Part shown: piece after piece, positions 14,692 to 23,443 of the stretch
Position numbering within the stretch: the stretch's first letter is position 1
Layout of the letters: each line of letters opens with the position of its first letter
Assembly (NCBI GenBank): GCA_910577045.1
Contig: CAJTLB010000025.1
Span: 1 to 39,903, forward strand
Source of the DNA: an uncultured Lachnospiraceae bacterium
GTDB lineage: Bacteria > Bacillota > Clostridia > Lachnospirales > Lachnospiraceae
Length of the DNA: 39,903 nt
Direction of reading: 5' to 3'
Position numbers and translations under genes: made by a program
Notes under the pieces: model-generated
Databases searched by the model: none
Told to the model about the DNA's origin: nothing
Seen by the model: only the letters and a program-made list of their open reading frames with translations

Positions 14692-16485
14692 CTATTTTTC
14701 ATGTGCTACATGGAATTTTCCTATTTCTCCACGTAACGACTCTGAACTTTGTTTTGTCTTTGTTACTTGCTCTAATACCTCTGCTGACTCATTTACAATA
14801 ATGGATGCACGTTGGGCAATTTCTGTAGTCCCTTCTGCCCCCTCTTCTGCCGCCTTCGAAATATCCCTTATAGAGTTTTTAATTCCTTCCATATTATCAA
14901 ATAGTTCTTGGGCAATTGTACTAAATTCACTCATCAGTTCATCTACCGAAGCACCATCTTTTTTATATTGTTCCCCAATTGTAAGAAACTCCCTATAATC
15001 TGCTGTTACATCTTTTACTACAAAATCTAATAATTTCCTTGCATTAGTAGAAAGATTCTGTACTGCTTCTGTTACTTCTTGTGTTACTTCCTGTATTTTA
15101 ATTACGGTTTGCCTAGATTGTTCTGCAAGGGCCCCAATCTCCCCTGCAACTACTGCAAAGCCTTTACCTGCTTCTCCAGCCCTAGCTGCTTCAATAGAGG
15201 CATTTAAAGATAATAAATTTGTTTGGGAAACCACATTCATAATCACACCAGCCAATTCATAAATCTGATCAATCACTTTTGCATTTTCTAATGCTGTCTC
15301 TAAATCTTGCTGTATTTCTTTTTTCAATAATGCTGCCTTTTCTTGGGCACTCTTAATTCTTATATTTGTCTGCTCTGCCCTGCCTTTTATTTCAGCAGCC
15401 CCTTGTGCGCCATCTTTAGAACGGCGTGCAATATGCTCTACTGCTGTATGTATTTCTCCCACTGATTCATCTACCATTGTCGTAGTAGCTGCTGTTTCTT
15501 CCATACCTGCAGATAATTGCTGTGTTGCGGCAGATACACTTGAAATATCATCATTCAACATTACCACACACTCATCTACAGATTTTGCAGCAACACTAAT
15601 TGTCTCTGATTCTGCCTGTACATGGCTAATTAGTTTTACCATAGCAGACTTCATATCTTCAATACATCTAGCTAAATGCCCAAAATCATCCCGCCTTCCT
15701 AAAAACTTTTGCATAAAATCTTTTGCATAGTCTCCTTCTGCCATACAATTCATCTGCTGTGCTGCTGCATTTAGAGACTTTGTAATATCTGTTACAATTA
15801 ATAGTGCAATTATAATTAGAAGTAATATTGCCACAACTATTGAGGCAATAGAAAAACTTCTGGTATCTTGGAATATCCTTTTTATCGGACCATTATTTTC
15901 TACCGCTAAATCTTCTAATTCATCTACATAATTCCCTGTGCCTATTACCCATTGCCACGGTTCAAATGCCTTACTATAGGCACGCTTTGGGTATGTTTCT
16001 GTACTACCCTCCTTTGTATAATAATATTCGGTAAACCCTCCATCTTCTTTGCGCCCATTCTGAATAATATCCTTTATCATCTGGTATCCGTGGCTATCTT
16101 TTGTTTCCAGACGGTTTGTCCCCTCTGTCTCTTGCCCAAGAAGAACCACATTGTCCCCCTCATAAGTATCTATCCAAAAATACCCACTTTCTCCATAGCG
16201 CAATTCCCTTACCATATCTGCTGCCAATTTCTTTGCTTCATCCTCTGTATATACCCCATTTTGATACTCTTCATAAATCTCTTCTAACAAAGTAATTACA
16301 TTTTCTACTTGTCCTTTAATTTGTGCATCATAATCATTATAAAGCACTTCTTTCATACTAGAAACTGACTGTTGATATGCTTTCTCCATACTGCCCATAT
16401 TCATAACCCCCATAACACACATGGACACTGCAGCAACAACTGTCAATATAATTAGCTTTGTACGTACCTTTAAATTCCCAAACAT
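14692..16485 (-). CDS. Methyl-accepting chemotaxis protein with single Cache sensor
   Basis: A 597-residue chemoreceptor. An N-terminal membrane helix (LIILTVVAAVSMCVMGVM) is followed by an extracytoplasmic domain of about 160 residues with single-Cache features: the DEAKKLAADMVRELRYGESGYFWIDTYEGD block and the later AFEPWQWVIGTGNYVDEL. A second membrane helix (ASIVVAILLLIIIALLIVTD) leads to a HAMP region and a long coiled-coil signalling domain whose tip reads VSQTNLLSLNASIEAARAGE, the site contacting CheA and CheW. Cache domains of this type commonly bind small organic acids; the ligand is unknown. It is a single gene with AAGGATGAGG before the ATG. No flagellar or che genes are in the window. 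Confidence 0.93.
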   Translation of the reverse strand: MFGNLKVRTKLIILTVVAAVSMCVMGVMNMGSMEKAYQQSVSSMKEVLYNDYDAQIKGQVENVITLLEEIYEEYQNGVYTEDEAKKLAADMVRELRYGESGYFWIDTYEGDNVVLLGQETEGTNRLETKDSHGYQMIKDIIQNGRKEDGGFTEYYYTKEGSTETYPKRAYSKAFEPWQWVIGTGNYVDELEDLAVENNGPIKRIFQDTRSFSIASIVVAILLLIIIALLIVTDITKSLNAAAQQMNCMAEGDYAKDFMQKFLGRRDDFGHLARCIEDMKSAMVKLISHVQAESETISVAAKSVDECVVMLNDDISSVSAATQQLSAGMEETAATTTMVDESVGEIHTAVEHIARRSKDGAQGAAEIKGRAEQTNIRIKSAQEKAALLKKEIQQDLETALENAKVIDQIYELAGVIMNVVSQTNLLSLNASIEAARAGEAGKGFAVVAGEIGALAEQSRQTVIKIQEVTQEVTEAVQNLSTNARKLLDFVVKDVTADYREFLTIGEQYKKDGASVDELMSEFSTIAQELFDNMEGIKNSIRDISKAAEEGAEGTTEIAQRASIIVNESAEVLEQVTKTKQSSESLRGEIGKFHVAHEK

Positions 16486-16712
16486 TGTTTCCTCATCCTT
16501 TCCTTAGTAAACTGGAAAAAAGAATAGTAACCTTCTCGTTATTGCTCTTCCTCCACACCTTTCTGCTACTTTAATTTTATCACAGATCTACAAACAGTAA
16601 ATATTTTTTTATATGTATTCATCGCCTTATTGAGTATTTTTTCATTTTGAAAATACTTTCTCGCATCCTTCCAAAAATAAAAACAGACAATTCCTATTTG
16701 CCAACCATAATT

Positions 16713-17905
16713 TTAGGACATCTTATAATAAAGCCATTTTCCATTTACAAACCGTGCCGTAAATACAACTGCCCTAACAATCCAGTCGGCAAACATTCCA
16801 ATCCACACTGCGATTAACCCAAACTGGAACACCTTTACAAGAAAAATACCTAGCGCCACACGGCAGCCCCACATAATACTGACAGAAGCTATCATCGAAA
16901 ATTTCACGTCTCCAGCTGCCCGAAGCCCATACGGAAGCCCAAATGCACCTACCCACACCAAAGGTTTTATAACTGTCATTGCAGCAACCAATTCAAAACA
17001 CATTTGTGCTGCCTTAGGTTCCATGCCCGCAAGCCATGTCACAGGCTTTGTAATTACAAGTACCAAAAAACATGATACAAATGTCCCAACCATGGCAATA
17101 CCCATAAGTTTTACAATATAATATTTAGCCTCTTCTCTCCTGTTTGCGCCAATACACTGTCCAACTATTGTCATAAGGCCGATTCCCACACTATTGCCGA
17201 AAATACCATTTACATTCTCAAAGATATTTGTCATCGCTTGTGCTGACATTGCTACTGTCCCCATTGTCGAAACCGTAGACTGCACGGCAAGCTTTCCAAA
17301 CTGGAACATGCCATTTTCAATTCCAGAAGGGACACCTATCGCCATTATTGCTACTATCAATGGAATATCTGGACGAATTTTTAGATAATCCCTTATTACA
17401 ATTGTTTGTTTTGGCTTTCTTAAATAGTAAAAAACCACGGCTGTACAAAAAACCCTTGACAAAAGCGTTGCAAAAGCGGCTCCTAGTACGCCCCACTGAA
17501 ATCCATAGATAAACAATATATTTCCTGTAACATTTATGATATTTGAGACAACAGACACTTTTGTTGGAAACTTTGAGTTGCCTGATGCCCGGTAAAACGC
17601 AGACCCTGCCCCGCTGCCCTGTTACTTTCTTTTTTATCTCCGCTGCCGATATATTGTGAACAAATAATTGTCGCGCCAGATGCCATTGCGGAAAATATTT
17701 GTATAACAAGGTTATTTATAGAGTCTACAAGCGACACTGCGGATATCGCCTCACTTCCAACAGTCGAAACCATCATTGTATCCACCATTCCCATAAGTGA
17801 ATTTAAAAACTGCTCTATAATGATTGGCAAAAGCAGCCAAAACAATGCCCTGTTATCAAATAAGATATTTTCCCAATCTATCTGTTTTTTTTGATATAAT
17901 TTCAT
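16713..17905 (-). pseudogene. MATE-family efflux transporter, disrupted by internal deletion
   Basis: The reading frame from 17905 encodes a normal MATE start (FWLLLPIIIEQFLNSLMGMV, then IICSQYIGSGDKKESNRAAGQ) but leaves the family pattern after about residue 98. The continuation GSAFYRASGNSKFPTKVSVV is in another frame, running to 16713 with the usual later helices. The join is near 17604-17614. Compared with typical MATE proteins of about 450 residues, roughly 55-60 residues (around helices 3-4) are missing, and the deletion is not a multiple of three. Short GCAGG-like repeats at the join suggest slippage or recombination. The result is a truncated protein of 123 residues and a 281-residue remnant, so the transporter is most likely inactive. 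Neighbouring genes are intact. Confidence 0.82.
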
Positions 17906-18025
17906 ATCTTATAATCCTCCAAATCCAGCCTTTCTCATTGGTATGCCCACCTCTTTATTACTGTATCATTTTATATATCGGTTTCTTAATTGTTAAACAT
18001 TACGGATTCAAAAAACATACCTAAA

Positions 18026-18058
18026 AAATGCAGATAACCCACCTTGTTATCTGCATTT
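18026..18058 (-). terminator. Terminator of the spoIIP-spoIID-spoIIQ cluster
   Basis: AAATGCAGATAAC (18026-18038) and GTTATCTGCATTT (18046-18058) form a 13-bp stem. On the minus strand it runs into TTTTTTAGG, about 40 bases after the spoIIQ stop. Confidence 0.85.
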
Positions 18059-18097
18059 CCCATACTTAAGATATTACTATTCTTCCTTATAATGCCC

Positions 18098-18979
18098 TTA
18101 TTGAATATAATCTAAAGGATCGACTGGTTTCTCTCCATTCATTAATTTCAAGTATAAATGGCTTCCTTCTATTACATAATACTTACTTGGCTCACTAATA
18201 TAGCCAATAATATCCCCTGCCTTTACCTCTTCACCCATAGAAACTTCTAATGCTTTCAGTTGTCCATATTGAAGGGAATAATCATTTCCAAGTGCCATTG
18301 TAACAAAATCCCCAATTTCTTCATTTGAAGATATTTCTGTTACTACGCCATCTGCTGCCGCAATAACTGGAGTATTTACTTCGCCCTGGATTAATATGGC
18401 AGGATTATACTTATACTGCTTTAAGGTTGAAAAATAAACTGTAGCATCCATACTGAAATCCAAAATAACATTTCCTTCTACTGGCCATGCTAATTTAGAA
18501 TCTTCATAGAAAGATAACTGCATAGGGGTTACACCTACTGCTTCTGCAGGATCTCCCTCTTCCACAGGTTCTCCTTCCGCCACATTCTCCCACGTTGGTT
18601 CGTCTGTCGCATCCATAAGGTTGCTTATATCTGGTACAGAATCCGTTTCTCCCTCTGCCAATACAGCATCTCCTGGATAAGTTTCTTCCATTGCTACCTG
18701 CTTTGATTCTTCCTCTGCCTTTGATGTAGTTTCTTTTTCTGCCTGCTGCCTTGTTTCTTGTTCTACTTTTGTAGTCTCTGTCTCTAGTTCTGTCAAAAGC
18801 TTTGGTGGAGTATCCTTTTCGTCTTTTGCCATATTAACTGCTACTATGCCTGCAACTGCTAAGATTGACACAAGCAGTAATATTAAAAATGCTTTTTCCT
18901 TAATAAATGTAGAAATTTGATTTCTTCTCACCTCAATCACCTCGATAATAGTCTTACCGAAGTTCTTTGCATTATTCAC
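18098..18979 (-). CDS. spoIIQ: SpoIIQ-like LytM/M23-fold sporulation protein
   Basis: A 293-residue forespore membrane protein; in other spore formers SpoIIQ pairs with SpoIIIAH to link forespore and mother cell during engulfment. One membrane helix (AFLILLLVSILAVAGIVAV, about 30-48) is followed by an acidic Thr/Glu-rich linker to about 150, then an M23 domain from LAWPVEGNVILDFSMDATVYF to the end. The catalytic signatures look degenerate: the usual first zinc-ligand His is not seen before the retained Asp in DFSMD, and the closing HxH reads HLY. It may therefore act as a scaffold and not cut peptidoglycan. The GTG start overlaps the spoIID stop by 8 bases, indicating translational coupling. 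Confidence 0.85.
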   Translation of the reverse strand: MNNAKNFGKTIIEVIEVRRNQISTFIKEKAFLILLLVSILAVAGIVAVNMAKDEKDTPPKLLTELETETTKVEQETRQQAEKETTSKAEEESKQVAMEETYPGDAVLAEGETDSVPDISNLMDATDEPTWENVAEGEPVEEGDPAEAVGVTPMQLSFYEDSKLAWPVEGNVILDFSMDATVYFSTLKQYKYNPAILIQGEVNTPVIAAADGVVTEISSNEEIGDFVTMALGNDYSLQYGQLKALEVSMGEEVKAGDIIGYISEPSKYYVIEGSHLYLKLMNGEKPVDPLDYIQ

Positions 18980-19895
18980 CAGAAACAGTAATATTTGAAT
19001 AATAATATGTCAAAATTTCCCGGTAACTTTTTCCTTCCTCTGCCATTTTCATAGCACCATGCAGGCTAAGCCCAATTCCATGGCCTAATCCTTTTGTTAT
19101 AATACGGATATTCCCTTCATAGGCTTCAAATTGAAATGCTGTGGAAGGCAGGCCAAACGCTTTTTGTATCGACACTGCTGGAATACGGATATTTTTCCAA
19201 ACTACAGACTGTTTATACTCCCCTTCCCTTACCTCCACTATAATCTGGGCCATAATATCCTCTGCCGAAACTTCCTGCATCAACAACTCTTCACTAGAAT
19301 CTGCCGCCTTCCATAACCCTGTACAAAATTCGGATGAAGAAATAGTAATTAGTGACAGATACCGATCCGCCTGAATATCATATGGACTGTCCACACTTGA
19401 TAAATATGGTATCCCAGCAAGGCTATTTGTCATCCCTGCACTTACTTGATGAAAATAAGGTTCTATTAATTCTCCCTCATATTTTAATGTTTCCCCTTTT
19501 GTAATCTGCACTGCTGTCTGATAACGAGAATATGTATAAGAAAACTTATCCCCAAACATAACCTCCATTTCTTCCATTTGATAACGGGATAAGGAAAGTT
19601 TTTCTTCTTCTATTTCTTTTAGATCCCCCATCTGGAACAGGACAAATGTACGGAGCAGCACAGCCATTGCCTTAAATGCCTCATCATCACAAGAAACTGG
19701 CATATAAAACGCAACTGCCCCTGTTAAATATTCCTCTAATGGTATTCTTTCCTGCTTTGAAATAATATAATATTCTTCTGATGCACTTTTTCTCTCTGTC
19801 ACTCCCCCTCCTTCACTCATATAAAGTGTTATAAGTGCTGGAAGTAGGATAATGACAAGAAAAAAGATAACACTTTTATAAAGCCTCCTACTCAT
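18972..19895 (-). CDS. spoIID: SpoIID-like stage II sporulation protein
   Basis: A 307-residue membrane protein of the SpoIID/LytB family, which with SpoIIP degrades septal peptidoglycan during engulfment. A signal-anchor (VIFFLVIILLPALITLYM) is followed by the family block EYLTGAVAFYMPVSCDDEAFKAMAVLLRT and a C-terminal GLGHGIGLSLHGAMKMAEEG, the well-known GHGxGxSQ-like motif. In the first block the residue where characterised SpoIIDs have the essential Glu (VVAAEMP) is Tyr here (AVAFYMP), and the FHSTSGG-type segment reads FHQVSAG, so transglycosylase activity is doubtful. The start is taken at ATG 19895, just after GGAGGGG, overlapping spoIIP by 8 bases; a GTG at 19907 is the alternative. 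Confidence 0.88.
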   Translation of the reverse strand: MSRRLYKSVIFFLVIILLPALITLYMSEGGGVTERKSASEEYYIISKQERIPLEEYLTGAVAFYMPVSCDDEAFKAMAVLLRTFVLFQMGDLKEIEEEKLSLSRYQMEEMEVMFGDKFSYTYSRYQTAVQITKGETLKYEGELIEPYFHQVSAGMTNSLAGIPYLSSVDSPYDIQADRYLSLITISSSEFCTGLWKAADSSEELLMQEVSAEDIMAQIIVEVREGEYKQSVVWKNIRIPAVSIQKAFGLPSTAFQFEAYEGNIRIITKGLGHGIGLSLHGAMKMAEEGKSYREILTYYYSNITVSGE

Positions 19896-21153
19896 GCTCC
19901 CCTCCACTTAATATTTCATGTAACATAACAGCCAATGGTTCCATTGCATTCATTGCTTCTTCTAATGTATTAGTCTGTGCCCCTGTTTCCACTAAAATAG
20001 ACCTTGGGCGGAAATGTAGATTATACCGGTACGCATTAATTAAAATCCTCCTTGTAAAATCTGGGTAATACGCTTTTGCCTTTAATTGCAGCATAAGGCT
20101 AAATGCTAGATTATCTTGGATATAAGGATTATAAAGATAAGGAATATCCCCTTGCATTGTACTTCTGCTAATTCCATTTACAAACATAATTTGCGCCGTT
20201 GGCTTCCCATTTACTTCTGTTACCAAATGGACTCCTTCATTTACGCCATCTCTATGTAAATCAATAATAACTTCAATAGAAGGATATTGATCTAAAATTT
20301 TTTCTAGGCCTTCTGACGCATAATCATATGCCTTACTTCTGTCTAAAGTCCCATTCATCATATCATAAGGCGTTTTATCATGATATACAGAATATCCATA
20401 ATGTTCTGACAAAATCGATGCCAAATAACTCCCCACCCCAACTACACTATCCTCTTCTACCCCCTCCCTGGAATCTACAAAATTCTCACTATAATGAGTA
20501 TGATAAATTAAAATTTGTGGTTCCCCTACATTCTCTTTAATAGTAAGGTCTTTTTCTAAAAGAGTTTTTGCATTTAATTCACTGCTTGTGATCGTTGTAA
20601 TTTCACTAATTACATAAAAATTCCGCACTAAAAAATCATAATCAGATAATTTTGCAATAGAATATTGGCTCCCTACAACAGCAGGGGTAAAAATATCACT
20701 TGGCAATGCCTGCACATCTTTAATATCTGGGTTTTGTTCTATGATAGATGCATCCGCTTGGTTTTCCTCTAATGCCAATATATCTTTCTTTTCCTCTGTT
20801 TCTCTCTCTATCCGTTCAATTGCTGCATGTTCTGTATAAAATGGATCTTGTATGCCATAGTTTTTTGTGCCCCACCTGCCTGCATACTCCCAGACTGGAA
20901 CTGTCCCCCTTACCATGCGAATCATAAACTCTGCCATAGTATCTGGCATTTCCTCTTCCATAATGTAAGCAGAAGCTGGGGCTGCCACCCAAAAAGCAGC
21001 TCCAGTCACAGAACGAGTAAAGCTTTTCCACCATGTAGATTCTAATATACCTCCCGATAAAATACGGATCCCTGCAAATAAAATAAAAGACCATGCCAGT
21101 CCATAAATCCCTTTTTTCAGCCATTGAGTTTTCCTCATCGTCTTTTTATGCAC
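19888..21153 (-). CDS. spoIIP: SpoIIP, engulfment peptidoglycan hydrolase
   Basis: A 421-residue amidase/endopeptidase of the SpoIIP family. A single N-terminal membrane segment (GIYGLAWSFILFAGIRIL) is followed by a linker of about 170 residues and the conserved domain: PQILIYHTHYSENF with the zinc-site His, VGVGSYLASILSEHYGYSV, VIIDLHRDGV with the second His, and the C-terminal RSILVETGAQTNTLEEAMNA with the catalytic Glu. All expected residues are present. The GTG start at 21153 follows AAGAAAGG closely; ATG 21138 is an alternative. It lies between gpr and spoIID, an arrangement typical of clostridia. Confidence 0.94.
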   Translation of the reverse strand: MHKKTMRKTQWLKKGIYGLAWSFILFAGIRILSGGILESTWWKSFTRSVTGAAFWVAAPASAYIMEEEMPDTMAEFMIRMVRGTVPVWEYAGRWGTKNYGIQDPFYTEHAAIERIERETEEKKDILALEENQADASIIEQNPDIKDVQALPSDIFTPAVVGSQYSIAKLSDYDFLVRNFYVISEITTITSSELNAKTLLEKDLTIKENVGEPQILIYHTHYSENFVDSREGVEEDSVVGVGSYLASILSEHYGYSVYHDKTPYDMMNGTLDRSKAYDYASEGLEKILDQYPSIEVIIDLHRDGVNEGVHLVTEVNGKPTAQIMFVNGISRSTMQGDIPYLYNPYIQDNLAFSLMLQLKAKAYYPDFTRRILINAYRYNLHFRPRSILVETGAQTNTLEEAMNAMEPLAVMLHEILSGGEHE

Positions 21154-21253
21154 ACCTTTCTTAAAGCATAAAGCTTTTCCATTCTTTATGCTCTTTGCAG
21201 GACAGGCAGAACTATTGTCCTGTCTCTAATATATTCGCCTATTTAAGTATTCA

Positions 21254-22141
21254 TTACTCCCCCTCACAAAAAGCCATATTAATTGCTTCCGAAATGGTAT
21301 AACTAATACGTTTTACCGTTTCATCTACATCTTTTGGCGTAACAAATAAATTTTTCAGCCTTTCATCTAATAACCCATAAATCAATTTCCGTTTTTCTGT
21401 TTCCTCCATTGTAATTAAAAGCTGTTCCATCGCATCTCCCGCAATTGTTGCTGCATCCACAACAGTAGGCACACCTATGGCAAGTACAGGAACCCCAAGG
21501 CTTTCCTTTGTAAGCCCATGCCTATGGTTTCCTACGCCTGAACCTGGATGAATCCCTGTATCCCCAATCTGTATTGTTGTATTTAAACGTTTTGTACTCC
21601 TTGCCGCCAAAGCATCAATTGCAATAACCGCTGTTGGTTTTGTTTCTTTTACAATGCCACGGACAATTTCTGCTGTTTCCATTCCTGTCTGTGCCATTAC
21701 CCCAGGGACAATGGCGCTAATTACAGAACCTTCCTTTTTTAAATGCCTTGTAATACATAAATTCCCAGCCACTAATGGTCCTAACGCATCTGGTGTTACA
21801 TCTTGGTTCCCAAGCCCTACTACAAGCAAAGAATGTTTTTTTTCTTCCTTGATTAACGAACGGATCTGTTTTGCTAATTCTTTAGAAATCTCCTTATGAT
21901 ACCCCTCATCTGCATATAAAAGGGACTGGGATTCAATGGTGATATAAGTCCCTTTTGGCTTCCCAACTGCCTTTTCTGCATCTTTTGTAGTAATTCTCAC
22001 ACAAGTCACCCGAATATCATCTGCTTTATGGTATTCTTCCAGTACAATCCCATCCCCTACCCCTCCGCTTTCCTTTAACCCCTCACTTGCTTCTAATGCC
22101 AAGTCTGTCCTAACTTCATAATCTATCCCATTCTGTTTCAT
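21254..22141 (-). CDS. gpr: GPR germination protease
   Basis: A 295-residue aspartic-type protease (family A25) that degrades small acid-soluble spore proteins at germination. It is made as an inactive precursor; the N-terminal RTDLALEA block lies next to the known propeptide region. Other conserved blocks are SLLVVGLGNQDVTPDALGPLVAGNL, then AIVPGVMAQTGMETAEIVRGIV, AVIAIDALAARS, and IQIGDTGIHPGSGVGNHR. Length is slightly shorter than the 370-residue bacilli form but normal for clostridia. AAGGAG precedes the ATG. It is divergent from rpsT and upstream of spoIIP, a common clostridial order. Forespore sigma factors are expected to drive it. Confidence 0.95.
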   Translation of the reverse strand: MKQNGIDYEVRTDLALEASEGLKESGGVGDGIVLEEYHKADDIRVTCVRITTKDAEKAVGKPKGTYITIESQSLLYADEGYHKEISKELAKQIRSLIKEEKKHSLLVVGLGNQDVTPDALGPLVAGNLCITRHLKKEGSVISAIVPGVMAQTGMETAEIVRGIVKETKPTAVIAIDALAARSTKRLNTTIQIGDTGIHPGSGVGNHRHGLTKESLGVPVLAIGVPTVVDAATIAGDAMEQLLITMEETEKRKLIYGLLDERLKNLFVTPKDVDETVKRISYTISEAINMAFCEGE

Positions 22142-22181
22142 ATTCTAACACTCCTTTTCTTTGCAAATCACTATAGCACAC

Positions 22182-22209
22182 TTTATTGCCTGTAAAAATT
22201 CTATAATAC
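22182..22209 (-). promoter_or_regulatory. Possible forespore-type gpr promoter
   Basis: On the minus strand GTATT (22205-22209) and CAATAAA (22182-22188) are 16 bases apart, a loose fit to the GYATA and CATWMTA-like elements of sigma-F/sigma-G promoters, about 40 bases before the gene. The match is weak and rests mainly on gene function. Confidence 0.25.
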
Positions 22210-22260
22210 AATTTTCTTCACAAAATAGGAAAATATGTATGGAATCTTTGAATATAAGTA

Positions 22261-22289
22261 TTGACAAATACAACTCTTGTATCTATAAT
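22261..22289 (+). promoter_or_regulatory. rpsT promoter, full consensus
   Basis: TTGACA (22261-22266), exactly 17 bases, TATAAT (22284-22289): both hexamers perfect, as expected for a ribosomal protein gene. The start would be near 22296, leaving an 85-base leader. Confidence 0.85.
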
Positions 22290-22300
22290 ATTTAAGGTAT

Positions 22301-22336
22301 GCAACATTAGAACGTCCGTGTCCGGCTCTAATGTGC
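22301..22336 (+). promoter_or_regulatory. Hairpin in the rpsT leader
   Basis: ACATTAGA (22304-22311) pairs with TCTAATGT (22327-22334), extended by GC/GC around a one-base bulge, enclosing a GC-rich loop. It lies at the very 5' end of the leader, 45 bases before the start codon. It could stabilise the mRNA or serve in S20 autoregulation; there is no transcription-terminator T tract. Confidence 0.4.
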
Positions 22337-22381
22337 GCCATTAAAGATCAAATAACTATAACATTATTGGAGGTGTACGGA

Positions 22382-22645
22382 TTGGCTAACATCAAATCTG
22401 CTAAAAAAAGAATTTTAGTAATTGATAAAAAAACTGCTAGAAATAAGGCAATTAAGTCTAAAGTAAAGACTTATATCAAGAAGGTTGACTCTGCAATCGC
22501 TGCTGGTGATAAGGCTGCTGCACAGGCTGCATTACAGGCTGCTTCTTCTGAAATCAGCAAAGCTGCTTCTAAAGGCGTTTATCATAAAAATACTGCTGCT
22601 AGAAAGATTTCTCGTTTGGCGCTTGCTGTCAACAAAATTGCTTAA
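22382..22645 (+). CDS. rpsT: 30S ribosomal protein S20
   Basis: An 87-residue basic protein that binds 16S rRNA early in small-subunit assembly. The sequence ANIKSAKKRILVIDKKTARN, the middle KSKVKTYIKKVDSAI and the end KNTAARKISRLALAVNKIA are typical, with Lys and Ala dominating. The start is TTG at 22382: GGAGGTG (22369-22375) is at ideal spacing and the protein then begins MANIKSAK as in the family. The in-frame ATG at 22331 falls in the leader hairpin and has no binding site. A TTG start is itself a common device for limiting S20 synthesis. It is divergent from gpr and shares a terminator with the polysaccharide locus. Confidence 0.97.
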   Translation: MANIKSAKKRILVIDKKTARNKAIKSKVKTYIKKVDSAIAAGDKAAAQAALQAASSEISKAASKGVYHKNTAARKISRLALAVNKIA

Positions 22646-22660
22646 TATATAGAACATAAA

Positions 22661-22693
22661 AAAACCATGGAGATTAACCCACTCCATGGTTTT
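22661..22693. terminator. Bidirectional terminator shared by rpsT and the polysaccharide locus
   Basis: AAAACCATGGAG (22661-22672) pairs with CTCCATGGTTTT (22682-22693), with T-rich tails on both strands. The stop codon of the nucleotidyltransferase lies in the 9-base loop, so the hairpin ends that operon as well as rpsT. Confidence 0.85.
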
Positions 22694-23408
22694 TCTTTTT
22701 CTGGTACTCTTCTATGCTTCCAATATCATATCGTTTCCCTGGCATTTTCATTGCATATACTTTCTTTTGTTTACAAAACCATACCAAAAAAGCCCCCGGT
22801 GAATCTGTATTACACCCTGCTTGTATCCCTTTTGCAATATCACTTAAATCCTCTTTCCTAAATAAATAAAATGGTGGTATCGCATATTCCCCTTTTGGGT
22901 CTTCTGGCTTTTCCTCCATATGAAAAAGAATCCCCTCTTCTGTAATCTCTGCTACCCCTGTTTTTCTTAATTTCTCTATCTCCTTTTCTTTATAGCACAT
23001 CACCATACTACATGTTTTGTGATAAAACTCTTCTATAAATACACTTAGAGAAAAATCTAGTACATTATCCCCAGCAAGTACAAATAAATCTTCTTGCAAC
23101 TCCATTTTATTAATTACATACTCCATATCCCGTACAGCCCCAAGCCGGTTTTGGTTTTCTGTACTGCCATCATCCAATAACCTTATTTTATTTCTATAAG
23201 GCAATCTCTCTTTCCATTCTTTAAATTTAGGATAAAACTTGTGGTTTGTTATAATTAGGTATTCTTTTATTCTACCATCTCTTTCTAAATCTTCTAATAA
23301 ATACTCTATGATTGGTTTCCCTTTTATTAGAAGAAGGGGCTTTGGAATATCCCTAGTAAGTGGATACATCCTAGTTGCATATCCTGCTGCCAATATTAAA
23401 ACTTTCAT
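22674..23408 (-). CDS. Sugar-1-phosphate nucleotidyltransferase
   Basis: A 244-residue enzyme of the NTP_transferase family, transferring a nucleotide to a sugar-1-phosphate. The N-terminal signature LILAAGYATRMYPLTRDIPKP is clear, with IKGKPIIEYLLEDL, the metal-binding LFVLAGDNVLDF and a C-terminal KMPGKRYDIGSIEEY. It resembles glucose-1-phosphate thymidylyltransferases and bacterial UTP/CTP-type relatives; base and sugar cannot be assigned by eye. It is the last gene of the locus, 35 bases after a GHMP sugar kinase. A kinase plus pyrophosphorylase pair suggests activation of a free sugar. Confidence 0.88.
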   Translation of the reverse strand: MKVLILAAGYATRMYPLTRDIPKPLLLIKGKPIIEYLLEDLERDGRIKEYLIITNHKFYPKFKEWKERLPYRNKIRLLDDGSTENQNRLGAVRDMEYVINKMELQEDLFVLAGDNVLDFSLSVFIEEFYHKTCSMVMCYKEKEIEKLRKTGVAEITEEGILFHMEEKPEDPKGEYAIPPFYLFRKEDLSDIAKGIQAGCNTDSPGAFLVWFCKQKKVYAMKMPGKRYDIGSIEEYQKKKNHGVG

Positions 23409-23443
23409 TTTCCTTTCCTCACTTAAATTTATACCCTATTCCT

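Noticed and set aside
21165..21192. Nine-bp hairpin between gpr and spoIIP as a terminator
   Set aside because: There is no T tract after it on the minus strand and the stem is AT-rich. It may only slow transcription or stabilise RNA.
22331..22381. Longer rpsT start at the upstream ATG
   Set aside because: The codons fall in the leader hairpin and give no S20-like sequence; TTG 22382 has GGAGGTG and the family N-terminus.
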